Source of the DNA: Sphingobacterium humi
GTDB lineage: Bacteria > Bacteroidota > Bacteroidia > Sphingobacteriales > Sphingobacteriaceae
Assembly: GCF_009768885.1 (NCBI RefSeq)
Contig: NZ_WSQA01000004.1
Location: 62,001 to 126,000 of the forward strand
DNA length: 64,000 nucleotides
Direction of reading: 5' to 3'
In this document: positions 1-7,517 of the stretch, one piece after another
Layout: the number at the start of each line of letters is the position of its first letter
Position numbering within the stretch: the first letter of the stretch is position 1
Made by a program: the position numbers and the translations under genes
The notes under the pieces: model-generated
The model's database searches: none
What the model was told of the DNA's origin: nothing
The model's input: the letters and a program-made list of their open reading frames with translations, nothing else

Positions 1-575
1 AACAGTTTGCCAAACTAGCTGAGTTATATCCCTTCTGGAACGATCAGATTAATGTGGTTTCCCGCAAAGACATCGAGAGTCTTTATTTAAAGCATGTGCT
101 GCATTCCTTGGGCATTGCGAAGTTTATCACGGAGTTTGCTCCCAATACACGCATCCTGGATGTAGGTACCGGTGGTGGATTCCCAGGTATTCCTTTGGCC
201 ATTATGTTCCCTGAGGTGAAGTTTCACCTGGTCGACTCCATCGGCAAGAAAATTAAGGTGGTGCGTGAAGTGGCGGCAGGTTTAGGGCTTAATAATGTGG
301 AAGCCGATCATATCCGTGCCGAGCAGCTGGATTATAAATACGACTTTGTGGTATCGCGTGCTGTTACACGTTTAGGCGATTTTATTCCCTGGATCCGCAA
401 TAAATTCGAGAAGAAAGACAGAAACGGGATTCCGAACGGCATCCTCTATTTAAAAGGTGGCGACTTACGCGAAGAAATTAAAGAAGCCAAGGTGAAAGCG
501 GAACTCCATCCCCTATCCAGCTACTTTAAAGATGAATTCTTCGATACTAAATATGTGGTTTATGTGCCTATGTAG
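1..575 (+). CDS. rsmG: 16S rRNA (guanine527-N7)-methyltransferase RsmG, 5' end cut by the window
   Basis: Methylates N7 of G527 in 16S rRNA using S-adenosylmethionine; acts in the cytoplasm. The reading frame is open from base 3, before the first possible in-window start (GTG at 54), so the N-terminus lies outside the window. The visible part carries the GidB/RsmG SAM-binding signature: ILDVGTGGGFPGIPLAI around window residues 52-68, then HLVDSIGKKIKVV, and VVSRAVTRL farther on. The protein ends at a TAG at 573-575. No partner gene is visible upstream. Loss of RsmG is known to give low-level streptomycin resistance in other bacteria. The family assignment is secure; only the start is missing. 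Confidence 0.95.
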   Translation, partial: QFAKLAELYPFWNDQINVVSRKDIESLYLKHVLHSLGIAKFITEFAPNTRILDVGTGGGFPGIPLAIMFPEVKFHLVDSIGKKIKVVREVAAGLGLNNVEADHIRAEQLDYKYDFVVSRAVTRLGDFIPWIRNKFEKKDRNGIPNGILYLKGGDLREEIKEAKVKAELHPLSSYFKDEFFDTKYVVYVPM

Positions 576-644
576 GCCATAAGCCCCAGCGTAGCACCTC
601 CCTTCCATTCGCCCGAGCGGCAAATTATAGACAAGCTATATTTC

Positions 645-711
645 ACGTAAGTTAAATTTTATACATAGGCATTAATTATTTCCGTAATCAATGCCTATAT
701 TTAGCTAACGT
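645..711. terminator. Long imperfect palindrome between convergent genes, probable bidirectional terminator
   Basis: An inner stem, ATAGGCATTAATTA at 665-678 with its near-complement at 685-698 around a short loop, is extended by an outer pairing of ACGTAAGTTAAA (645-656) with TTTAGCTAACGT (700-711). It sits between the 3' ends of rsmG and the convergent gene at 733-966, where a shared terminator is expected. Only short T runs are present, so an RNA structural role is also possible. Confidence 0.5.
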
Positions 712-732
712 AAATACGATTAAATCAAGACA

Positions 733-966
733 CTATTGTTCTGTAAACTTTTTAATCTCTTGTCCTATGCTATTAATTTCCTCATCCATTCCGAACATGG
801 GTAAACCCGTCTCCGGGTGTAATTTCAACCATGTCGTATCGGTATCTTTGATAATCTGCACATATTCCTGTCCATCTTTAAACACGGTATAAGTATCCTT
901 TTCATCCGGAAATACGGAATAGGTTATACCGGCAATCTCAATATCAAAGGGTTCTTGTAATTCCAT
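733..966 (-). CDS. Small acidic hypothetical protein (77 aa)
   Basis: I do not recognise this protein. It is small, soluble and acidic, with no signal peptide or membrane segment. The N-terminal half (ELQEPFDIEIAGITYSVFPDEKDTYTVF) reads like a compact beta-sheet fold, and the C-terminal part is helical and charged (EEINSIGQEIKKFTEQ). It stands alone, convergent with rsmG and divergent from dprA. A good minus-strand -7 box (985-992) lies just upstream of its ATG, which supports expression as a real gene. The lack of Cys and of catalytic-looking clusters argues against an enzyme. Function unknown. Confidence 0.75.
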   Translation of the reverse strand: MELQEPFDIEIAGITYSVFPDEKDTYTVFKDGQEYVQIIKDTDTTWLKLHPETGLPMFGMDEEINSIGQEIKKFTEQ

Positions 967-984
967 TCTTTATTCGTTTAAGGA

Positions 985-992
985 CAAAGTTA
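985..992 (-). promoter_or_regulatory. Bacteroidota -7 promoter box for the 77-aa gene
   Basis: The minus strand reads TAACTTTG, a full match to the TAnnTTTG consensus, 19 bases before the ATG at 966. No clear -33 TTTG was found at the right distance. Predicted leader about 10-15 nt. Confidence 0.5.
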
Positions 993-1060
993 ATCAATAA
1001 ATTCCAATCGAGCCTTGCAGAAGGCCCTTCGAAACATTATCTTTATTGAACCTAAACAGC

Positions 1061-2158
1061 ATGAGTTTCATCGAAAAAATTGCATTAACCAAGATTAAGG
1101 GCATTGGCCCGAAGTTAAGCCGGCAACTCCTGGCTTATTTTGGCTCTGTGGAAAACCTTTTTAGCTGCCCTGAAAAAGAGCTGCGTGCTGTTCCTGGCAT
1201 CAGTCATCAACTCATTCAACATATTCGCTGCAGTGCTACTTTTAAGGCCGCCGAACAGGAGGCCAACCTCATTGCGCAACATCAAATTCAAGCCATCTGG
1301 TTTGAAGATGAGGCCTATCCCAATCGCTTACGGCATTGTGAAGATGCCCCCTTGCTGTTATACAGCTATGGGCACATGAATTTTAACGGCCCAAAAATGG
1401 TGAGTATCGTTGGCACCCGCAATGCTACCTATTATGGCAAAAAGATTGTCGATGAGCTCTTAGCAGGGCTCAAAGAAATTGGCGCCTATGTGGTCAGTGG
1501 CTTAGCCTTAGGCATTGATATCCTGGCTCACCAAGCCTGCATAAAGCAGGAGGTGCCCAATGTCGCGGTTTTAGGCCATGGCTTAGGCACTATATATCCG
1601 GATAGCAACCGACGCTATGTGGGCGATATTATGGCAAACGGAAGCCTACTGACTGAATTCAATTACCGCGCCCTGCCCGAGAAATGCAACTTTCCGATGC
1701 GCAATCGCATTATTGCCGGCATGAGCGATGTGACAGTGGTTGTGGAAGCAGGCAATAAAGGCGGTGCCTTAATTACCGCATCCTATGCCAATGATTATAA
1801 CCGGGATGTATGCGCCTATCCTGGCGGCATCGATCAGCCTTATTCTGCGGGATGCAATCAATTAATCAAGGATAACCAAGCGCATTTAATCCGCCATGCT
1901 GAAGATTTAATCGAGCTGATGTCCTGGCAAAACCGAACAGCAGCCTCACCCAAAGCGGTGCAGCTATCGCTTATTCCCAGCATGAATAGCGAACAACTCG
2001 CCGTTTACCAATACTTGCGCGACCATGGGGAAACCGGCATCGACAGCCTTGCCGCCCACTTGGATTGGCCCGCCAGCAAAATGGCCGCCACCCTCCTCGA
2101 AATGGAATTGCAAGGCCTCCTCCACGCCCTACCGGGAAAAACCTATAAAAACCTGTAA
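1061..2158 (+). CDS. dprA: DNA-processing protein DprA
   Basis: Binds incoming single-stranded DNA during natural transformation, shields it and loads RecA. N-terminal residues 1-60 form a helix-hairpin-helix/SAM-like region (IKGIGPKLSRQLLAYFG, VPGIS). The central Rossmann-like DprA domain shows SIVGTRNATYYGKK, VSGLALGIDILAHQ, and FPMRNRIIAGMSDVTVVVEA with GGALITA. The C-terminal 60 residues form the winged-helix DprA_WH domain (LRDHGETGIDSLAAHLDWP). I chose ATG 1061 (365 aa) over a TTG at 1046 because MSFIEKIALTKIKGIG is the typical family start. The full-length gene suggests competence is possible, although no other competence gene is in view. The next gene follows 35 bases downstream on the same strand. 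Confidence 0.95.
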   Translation: MSFIEKIALTKIKGIGPKLSRQLLAYFGSVENLFSCPEKELRAVPGISHQLIQHIRCSATFKAAEQEANLIAQHQIQAIWFEDEAYPNRLRHCEDAPLLLYSYGHMNFNGPKMVSIVGTRNATYYGKKIVDELLAGLKEIGAYVVSGLALGIDILAHQACIKQEVPNVAVLGHGLGTIYPDSNRRYVGDIMANGSLLTEFNYRALPEKCNFPMRNRIIAGMSDVTVVVEAGNKGGALITASYANDYNRDVCAYPGGIDQPYSAGCNQLIKDNQAHLIRHAEDLIELMSWQNRTAASPKAVQLSLIPSMNSEQLAVYQYLRDHGETGIDSLAAHLDWPASKMAATLLEMELQGLLHALPGKTYKNL

Positions 2159-2193
2159 ACAATTATATTACCATCATAAACCTAGAACTTCAT

Positions 2194-3735
2194 ATGCAAG
2201 AACAAGTTAGTAAAAAAGGAATTTGGAAGGTCATCGGCGCTTCCTCCTTAGGTACCCTAATCGAGTGGTACGACTTTTTTATCTTCGGCAGTTTGTCGAT
2301 TGTCATTTCCACCAAATTCTTCCCTTCCGACAATCCGACGGCCGCCTTCCTTTCTACCCTCGCCACCTTTGCCGCCGGTTTCGTGGTACGACCTTTCGGC
2401 GCCTTATTCTTTGGCCGTCTGGGCGACCTGATTGGCCGCAAATATACCTTTATGGTTACTTTGCTCCTCATGGGTGGGGCCACCTTCCTCATCGGTTGTA
2501 TACCCAGTTACGAAAGCATAGGCTATTTTGCGCCAGCCATTGTGTTGATACTCCGCTTGTTACAAGGCTTGGCCTTGGGCGGCGAATATGGCGGTGCCGC
2601 CACTTACGTTGCTGAACATGCCCCACAAGGAGAACGCGGTTATTGGACGTCCTGGATTCAAACGACGGCCACCTTCGGTTTGTTTATTTCCTTAGTCGTT
2701 ATTTTGGTTACCCGTTTTTTCCTTTCCGAGGCTCAATTTGACTTATGGGGCTGGCGTGTGCCCTTCCTTCTCTCCATTTTAATGGTTTATGTGTCCTATT
2801 TGATTCGTAAAAACATGGATGAATCGCCGGAATTTACCAAGGCGAAAAAAGAAGGTAAAACCTCGAAAAACCCACTACAAGAAAGTTTCGGCAATAAGTA
2901 TAATTTAAAATTTGTGCTCTTGGCGCTCTTTGGTGCTGCTATGGGTCAAGGTGTCGTTTGGTATACGGGTCAGTTCTATTCCATGAGTTTTATGAAGACC
3001 GTGATGAATCTGGACTCCGATCAGGCGGATATGATTCTGGGGATAGCCCTCCTATTCGCCACGCCGTTCTTTGTGGTGTTCGGGAAGCTCTCCGACCGGG
3101 TTGGCCGCAAATGGGTGATGCTAACAGGCATGCTCCTGGCTGTGTTAACCTATCGCCCTATCTACGAGGCGATGTACCAAGTCACCAACCTCAGCAATAA
3201 GCAGGAAGTCAGCAGCAGCGCAGCCGATGTTTCCCAACGTGTAGAAACCGCCGAGGGCTATGATGAAGTCAGCCATATTGAAAAGACCTATAGCGACGGC
3301 ACGAGTCTAAAAACGACAACAACCGCACATTACCTCATCGATGGTAGCCCGAAAAATAATAGCGAAGGAAAGAATACGCTGGTTAAAAACACCGTCCATA
3401 TCTCCGGAGGGAATTATGTATACCTGATCTTTTTAATTTTTATACAGGTTATTTACATCACTTTGGTGTATGGCCCTATTGCAGCCTTCTTGGTAGAAAT
3501 ATTCCCGGTAAAAATACGCTACACCTCCATGTCGCTACCCTACCATATCGGAAACGGTATTTTCGGAGGATTGCTGCCGGCCGTATCCACCTACCTGGCC
3601 AGTAATGCTAAGATGGCGCAGGATCCAAGCTTCTACTTAGAAGGCTTATGGTATCCGATTATTATCTCAGCGGTATGTTTTATTATCGGTGCGTTGTATA
3701 TTAACAAGAATATGGTAGCTAAAGACTTAAACTAA
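2194..3735 (+). CDS. MFS transporter, metabolite:H+ symporter (MHS/ProP-like) type
   Basis: Inner-membrane proton symporter of the major facilitator superfamily. SLGTLIEWYDFFIFGSL near residues 19-33 and GRLGDLIGRKY at 74-84 (the loop 2-3 motif) are diagnostic of the metabolite:H+ symporter family, whose substrates are osmolytes, dicarboxylates and similar compounds. The substrate cannot be read from sequence. At 513 aa it is longer than the usual 420-440. The excess is a hydrophilic stretch at about residues 322-407, rich in Ser, Thr, Asn and charge, between two late transmembrane helices; transport helices resume at YVYLIFLIFIQVIYITLVYGP. The next gene starts one base after the stop codon, so the small membrane protein is probably co-translated. 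Confidence 0.88.
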   Translation: MQEQVSKKGIWKVIGASSLGTLIEWYDFFIFGSLSIVISTKFFPSDNPTAAFLSTLATFAAGFVVRPFGALFFGRLGDLIGRKYTFMVTLLLMGGATFLIGCIPSYESIGYFAPAIVLILRLLQGLALGGEYGGAATYVAEHAPQGERGYWTSWIQTTATFGLFISLVVILVTRFFLSEAQFDLWGWRVPFLLSILMVYVSYLIRKNMDESPEFTKAKKEGKTSKNPLQESFGNKYNLKFVLLALFGAAMGQGVVWYTGQFYSMSFMKTVMNLDSDQADMILGIALLFATPFFVVFGKLSDRVGRKWVMLTGMLLAVLTYRPIYEAMYQVTNLSNKQEVSSSAADVSQRVETAEGYDEVSHIEKTYSDGTSLKTTTTAHYLIDGSPKNNSEGKNTLVKNTVHISGGNYVYLIFLIFIQVIYITLVYGPIAAFLVEIFPVKIRYTSMSLPYHIGNGIFGGLLPAVSTYLASNAKMAQDPSFYLEGLWYPIIISAVCFIIGALYINKNMVAKDLN

Positions 3736-3736
3736 C

Positions 3737-3964
3737 ATGGAATCATTAAAGAAAATATTAGGTATCGTTTGGATTATCCTGGCCCTATTAGCGGCTTATT
3801 TCTGTATTGCGAAATTTGGCCTGCCGAAAATCCTTTCCGGCCACCAAGAAGATGTCGTCTTCGGGATTATTATCCTCTTTATCCTGACGCCGATTATCTC
3901 CTGTGGGCTTGCATTTTTCGGATTTTACGCCCTTACCGGCGAGTATCATAAAGAAAAGATGTAA
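3737..3964 (+). CDS. Small two-helix membrane protein, DUF6814-like, transporter partner
   Basis: A 75-residue protein with two hydrophobic helices (about residues 7-30 and 41-68), a short charged loop between them (LSGHQEDVV) and a charged tail (GEYHKEKM). It begins one base after the MFS transporter stop, so the two are almost certainly translated together. Small membrane proteins in this position often accompany this transporter type in Sphingobacteria, and I associate it from memory with the DUF6814 family; that label is unverified. A subunit-like or stabilising role for the transporter is an inference from position only. Confidence 0.75.
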   Translation: MESLKKILGIVWIILALLAAYFCIAKFGLPKILSGHQEDVVFGIIILFILTPIISCGLAFFGFYALTGEYHKEKM

Positions 3965-4033
3965 TTTTTTCACTGACAATCAGCGGTATACTGAAACATT
4001 ACAATTAAGTTTTCCGAAACATTAATTTTTTGT

Positions 4034-4041
4034 TACTTTTG
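4034..4041 (+). promoter_or_regulatory. -7 promoter box of the SRP RNA gene
   Basis: TACTTTTG is a perfect TAnnTTTG box ending four bases before the first base of the SRP RNA stem. TTTC at 4011-4014, 19 bases upstream, is one base from the -33 TTTG consensus. Confidence 0.6.
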
Positions 4042-4044
4042 CCG

Positions 4045-4141
4045 TGGGTAAGTCCTCTACGACCAGCTCCTATTGACTCCCCCAGGTTGGGAACAAAGCA
4101 AGGGTATTTAGTTGAGCGGTGCGATAGAGGGAGCTTACCCA
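4045..4141 (+). ncRNA. ffs: Signal recognition particle RNA, small bacterial (4.5S-like) type
   Basis: RNA component of the signal recognition particle; binds Ffh and directs nascent membrane proteins to FtsY. The ends pair as TGGGTAAG (4045-4052) with CTTACCCA (4134-4141), then CCTCTA (4054-4059) with TAGAGG (4125-4130), giving the long rod. The apical region has the conserved SRP domain pattern CCCCCAGG...GGAACAAAGCAAGGGTA at about 4079-4105, with the asymmetric AGCA-type loop that binds Ffh. A run of T follows the closing stem at 4142-4147 and should terminate transcription. A -7 box sits four bases upstream. The gene lies alone between the transporter pair and accD. A covariance search with the Rfam small bacterial SRP model would settle the exact ends. 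Confidence 0.88.
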
Positions 4142-4241
4142 TTTTTTATTTGGTACCCTCCCCTGTTGCATCATCATTTTGATTTCCTCCACCACATGTT
4201 AGATATTTTTTGTTTATTTGTAATCCGATTAACGTTAGTCT

Positions 4242-5084
4242 ATGAGTTGGTTTAAAAGAAACAAAGCAGGAATTCATACTGCGACTGAGAATAAAAAAGA
4301 GGCTCCTGATGGTATGTGGAACAAGTGTCCCAACTGTAAGAAGCCTTTATTAAATGTAGAGCAAGTAGAAAACAAATACGTTTGCCATTATTGCGATTAC
4401 CATATCCGCATCGGTTCTACGGCTTATTTCTCGATTTTATTTGATAATAACGAATACACCGAATTATTCCCTAACCTGAAAGCAGGTGACCCCCTAAATT
4501 TCGTCGATTCAAAACCTTACAAAGAGCGTTTGGTAGATAGTCAAGCCAAAACAGGCTTAAACGATGCCTTACGTTCCGCGGTAGGCAAGTTAAATGGACA
4601 AGAGTTGGTGGTGGCTTGTATGGACTTCTCCTTTATTGGCGGATCTATGGGTTCTGTTGTTGGGGAGAAAATCGCCCGTTCCATCGATTATTGTATCGAA
4701 CATAAATTACCATTTATGCTGATCTCCAAATCTGGTGGTGCCCGCATGATGGAAGCAGCCTTCTCCTTAATGCAGATGGCGAAAACATCCGCAAAATTAG
4801 CCTTGTTAAGCCAAGCGAAGTTGCCGTATATCTGTTTACTTACAGACCCAACTACTGGTGGGGTAACAGCATCTTATGCCATGCTAGGTGATATTAATAT
4901 CGCGGAACCCGGCGCCCTTATCGGTTTCGCTGGCCCTCGGGTAATTAAAGAAACCATTAAAAAAGATTTACCAAAAGGATTCCAAACCTCCGAATTCGTG
5001 CTTGAGCACGGCTTCTTAGACTTTATTGTGGATAGAAGACAACTGAAAGAAAAAGTAGCTACCTTCCTGAAATTGGTCGGATAA
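4242..5084 (+). CDS. accD: Acetyl-CoA carboxylase carboxyltransferase subunit beta
   Basis: Beta subunit of the carboxyltransferase half of acetyl-CoA carboxylase. With AccA it moves the carboxyl group from biotin-AccB to acetyl-CoA, giving malonyl-CoA for fatty acid synthesis. The N-terminal four-Cys zinc ribbon is intact (C29, C32, C48, C51). The crotonase-like core carries [23 protein letters not shown] and [20 protein letters not shown], followed by the family-typical [18 protein letters not shown]. At 280 aa it has normal length. It is a single gene with a strong hairpin terminator 18 bases after the stop; accA is not in the window. Confidence 0.97.
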   Translation: MSWFKRNKAGIHTATENKKEAPDGMWNKCPNCKKPLLNVEQVENKYVCHYCDYHIRIGSTAYFSILFDNNEYTELFPNLKAGDPLNFVDSKPYKERLVDSQAKTGLNDALRSAVGKLNGQELVVACMDFSFIGGSMGSVVGEKIARSIDYCIEHKLPFMLISKSGGARMMEAAFSLMQMAKTSAKLALLSQAKLPYICLLTDPTTGGVTASYAMLGDINIAEPGALIGFAGPRVIKETIKKDLPKGFQTSEFVLEHGFLDFIVDRRQLKEKVATFLKLVG

Positions 5085-5101
5085 GCTTCGAATAAATTTT
5101 T

Positions 5102-5140
5102 AAAACGCCTCGCATAGATGTATGCGAGGCGTTTTGGTTT
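5102..5140 (+). terminator. Rho-independent terminator after accD
   Basis: A perfect 15-bp inverted repeat, AAAACGCCTCGCATA (5102-5116) and its complement (5121-5135), with a 4-base loop and terminal T run. Confidence 0.85.
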
Positions 5141-5213
5141 ATAAGGGGTTTAAGCTGCTTTTAGCACTAAGCTTTTTTGCGGCTTTGTAGTGGCTTTTGT
5201 GAAGCGTATGAAA

Positions 5214-5560
5214 GCTTATTGCAAAGGGGTTTGAAAGGGGGGAGAAAGGGGGGAGAAAGGGGGGAGAAAAGGAAGTGAACTGGCTGTCATCGTGCTGTCA
5301 TCGTGAGCGGAGTCGAACGACTGGTACGTCAGTACAGGTCGTAAACTAAGGCTGGTAGTGTTTTTAACCTACAACACGTGTATTAAAGTGTTATTATTAA
5401 GCTCTTTATGTATGATTGATTGTACTGACGTACCAGTCGTTCGACTCCGCTCACGATGACAATGCGATGACAATGCGATGACAAACGTGATCACAGTTCA
5501 CAAGGACAAAAAAACGTAATAACAAACCATGCCCAGCTCCCCTCCCCCTTTATCGCAAAA
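5214..5560. repeat. Dispersed palindromic element, copy 1
   Basis: This fills the gap between accD and the esterase. The core is a perfect 40-bp inverted repeat: 5297-5336 pairs with 5421-5460 around an 84-base AT-rich loop. The arm includes GAGCGGAGTCGAACGACTGG and GTACGTCAGTACA. Outside the core are short iterated units (CTGTCATCGTG twice on the left at 5284-5305, GCGATGACAAT-type units on the right at 5459-5483) and a G-rich left flank resembling the reverse complement of the right flank of copy 3. The loop, read on the minus strand (CAATCATACATAAA...CTTAATAATAAC), resembles the loops of copies 2 and 3, so this copy is inverted relative to them. No ORF. Confidence 0.75.
5233..5265. repeat. 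Three tandem 11-bp purine units
   Basis: GAAAGGGGGGA occurs three times without a mismatch at 5233, 5244 and 5255. It forms an all-purine tract at the left edge of palindromic element copy 1. Confidence 0.9.
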
Positions 5561-5626
5561 ACAGAAAGTACAGGATGGATTTCCCTTGCGATTTCGTAAA
5601 TTCGAGAAACGAACCTAATCTACAAC

Positions 5627-7027
5627 ATGACTATTAAACATTTGGGGCTTTGCCTGCTCAGCTTTTTTGTGGTTATTCATACCGCTATGGCGCAATTGCG
5701 TCTTCCTAACTTTTTCTCGGACCATATGGTCTTGCAGCGCAATACCGAGCTCAATTTCTGGGGTTGGGGTGGCGCAAACCGACAAATTAAGGTGATTGGC
5801 TCTTGGTTTCAAGATACCGTGAAAACTAGAGTGGATTATAATGGTAAATGGGCGGTAAAATTACCTGCCGGAAAAGCAGGTGGCCCTTATACCTTGAAGG
5901 TGATTTCCAATGAAACGGAAACCCTGGAATTATCCGATATCCTCTTGGGCGATGTGTTCCTATGCTCGGGGCAGTCGAATATGGAATGGGGTGGCAACCA
6001 GAACCTGAAAGAAATAATGGATGAATTGCCAAGTGCCAATAATCCGCAAATCCGTTTCTTGCAGGCCAGCCGCGTGGCGGCGAGCAATCCGCAAGAAAAC
6101 CTGCCGAACAGCTGGACGACCTTAAGCGCTGAAACCTTAAAGCCTTTTTCGGCTATTGGTTATTTCATTGCTAAGGAAATCAATAAAGAAATCAATGTGC
6201 CTATTGGCGTTATCAATGCGAGCTGGGGCGGAACCGGCGCGGAGGTATGGACGCCGAACCATTTAATTGTAAACGATCCGTTCTTATTGAAATATGCCAA
6301 AATGCAGGACATCAATAATTACCGCCCTTATGAAGGCGGTGTATTGTGGAACAGCATGGTGCATCCCTACGCAGGATATAACCTCACCGCAGCCTATTGG
6401 TACCAAGGAGAAAGCAATGTAGGCTACTACCCGAGCTATGATAAGCTCATGAAAACCTTAATAGGCTCTTGGCGTGCTGCCTGGAATCAGGAATTCCCGT
6501 TCTACTTTGTCCAGATCGCGCCTTTTGCCTACAATTCCAAGGATGGCCCGAAAGCCGCCTACCTGCGCGAATTGCAAGCGAAGACGGCGGTAGAAATGCC
6601 AAAAACAGGCATGGTGGTGATAACCGACCTGGTAGACAATATTAAAGATATACACCCGGTACAGAAGAAAGCTGTTGCTAAACGCTTATCGGATATGACC
6701 CTTGCGGAGGTTTACGATCGTCCGATCAAGGAATATAAATCACCGATTTATAAATCGCATGTCGTTAAAGGCAACCAGATTGAGGTCTCCTTTTACTATG
6801 TAGAGGATGGTTTAAAAGCAAAGGGTCCGATCAGCGAGCTATTTATTGCCGGTGAAGATATGCAGTTTCACCCTGCTCAAGGCAGCATCCAAGGCAACAA
6901 GCTCCTGGTGAGTGCTAAAGAAGTTAAAAATCCAGTGGCCGTGCGGTTTGGATTTACCGAAACCGCCATGCCGAACCTGTTTAACAGCAAAGGATTACCG
7001 GTGTCGCCGTTCCGCACCGACAAGTAA
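5627..7027 (+). CDS. Exported sialate O-acetylesterase (SASA/SGNH family)
   Basis: Removes O-acetyl groups from sialic acids or related acetylated glycans, which opens them to later glycosidases. Residues 1-22 form a signal peptide ending in AMA, so the enzyme is exported. The catalytic SGNH blocks are visible: GQSNMEWGG (Ser nucleophile) near residues 114-122, GVINASWGGTGAEVW near 197-211, YQGESN near 259-264, and the His-containing VDNIKDIHPVQKK block near 330. An Ig-like beta domain precedes the catalytic part. At 466 aa it fits the family. It is a lone gene with element copy 1 upstream and a hairpin terminator downstream. With the GH92 and GH29 enzymes elsewhere in the window it suggests glycoprotein glycan use, but the substrate is inferred. 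Confidence 0.88.
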   Translation: MTIKHLGLCLLSFFVVIHTAMAQLRLPNFFSDHMVLQRNTELNFWGWGGANRQIKVIGSWFQDTVKTRVDYNGKWAVKLPAGKAGGPYTLKVISNETETLELSDILLGDVFLCSGQSNMEWGGNQNLKEIMDELPSANNPQIRFLQASRVAASNPQENLPNSWTTLSAETLKPFSAIGYFIAKEINKEINVPIGVINASWGGTGAEVWTPNHLIVNDPFLLKYAKMQDINNYRPYEGGVLWNSMVHPYAGYNLTAAYWYQGESNVGYYPSYDKLMKTLIGSWRAAWNQEFPFYFVQIAPFAYNSKDGPKAAYLRELQAKTAVEMPKTGMVVITDLVDNIKDIHPVQKKAVAKRLSDMTLAEVYDRPIKEYKSPIYKSHVVKGNQIEVSFYYVEDGLKAKGPISELFIAGEDMQFHPAQGSIQGNKLLVSAKEVKNPVAVRFGFTETAMPNLFNSKGLPVSPFRTDK

Positions 7028-7031
7028 TAAA

Positions 7032-7066
7032 AAAGGCCTGTAATTCATTTGCAGGCCTTTTATTTT
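7032..7066. terminator. Bidirectional terminator between esterase and convergent gene
   Basis: AAAGGCCTG (7032-7040) pairs with CAGGCCTTT (7052-7060), with T-rich and A-rich runs on the two sides. It overlaps the stop codon of the minus-strand gene ending at 7060. Confidence 0.75.
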
Positions 7067-7413
7067 GTTCCTAAAAAGGCCATAAAGCTGTATAGTTTTC
7101 TTTTTTTGAGGTAGCTTAAATCCCGTTGATGAGTATAGGCTTCCCGCTCAAAGGAGATGTGGTAGTAAGCTTTTTGAAAATCTTTGTATTGCAGATAGCG
7201 CAGCAGGAACTCCGTGAGGTACCAGATGTAAAACGGCAGGATAAGCAGCTCTAATGCCTGGATGATGTGTATGCGTTCGTGGTTTAGGAGCACCTGATCG
7301 GTCTTATCGCGGCGATAGCGCAAGAAAATAAAGGGAAATATGGTAATGGCCTGTGCTTTCCCGAAGGAGAAAAACCGGGTCCAAAACCGACTGACAATAA
7401 CCTTTCCTTTCAT
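7060..7413 (-). CDS. Small putative membrane-associated metallopeptidase-like protein with HERIH motif
   Basis: About 117 aa from the ATG at 7413 (MKGKVIVSRF); an upstream ATG at 7440 is possible but would reach into the MerR promoter region. The sequence LLNHERIHIIQALELL contains HExxH, the zinc-binding motif of many metallopeptidases. A possible third ligand lies about 35-40 residues later in SFEREAY. Between them a hydrophobic helix (LILPFYIWYLTEFLLRYL) suggests membrane association, recalling M48/M56-type domains in miniature. A companion protein is not obvious: the divergent neighbour is a MerR regulator. Protease activity is inference from the motif; at this length it may be a non-peptidase relative. 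Confidence 0.7.
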   Translation of the reverse strand: MKGKVIVSRFWTRFFSFGKAQAITIFPFIFLRYRRDKTDQVLLNHERIHIIQALELLILPFYIWYLTEFLLRYLQYKDFQKAYYHISFEREAYTHQRDLSYLKKRKLYSFMAFLGTK

Positions 7414-7462
7414 GGGACTAAATTTACAAAATAGCGGCAAACTTTATTAAGCTGCTGTATTT

Positions 7463-7492
7463 TTTGATTTTCAAACATAGATTGTATATTTG
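7463..7492 (+). promoter_or_regulatory. Full Bacteroidota promoter for the merR-like gene
   Basis: TTTG at 7463-7466 and TATATTTG at 7485-7492 are separated by 18 bases, very close to the consensus TTTG-N19-TAnnTTTG. The predicted start of transcription is near 7499, about 19 nt before the ATG at 7518. This also decides that start over an in-frame upstream ATG at 7464 that would lie inside the promoter. Confidence 0.7.
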
Positions 7493-7517
7493 TTTTAATC
7501 ATCAACAGGAAAATTAC

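Noticed and set aside
5297..5336. Resemblance of the repeat arm (GTTCGACTCC on one strand) to a tRNA T-arm
   Set aside because: No acceptor, D-arm or anticodon-arm pairing is found around it, and the match sits inside a self-complementary AGTCG-CGACT unit, so it is likely coincidental.
5214..5560. CRISPR array interpretation of the repeats around 5.2-5.5 kb
   Set aside because: The repeats are inverted or immediately tandem without regular unique spacers, and no cas gene is nearby.
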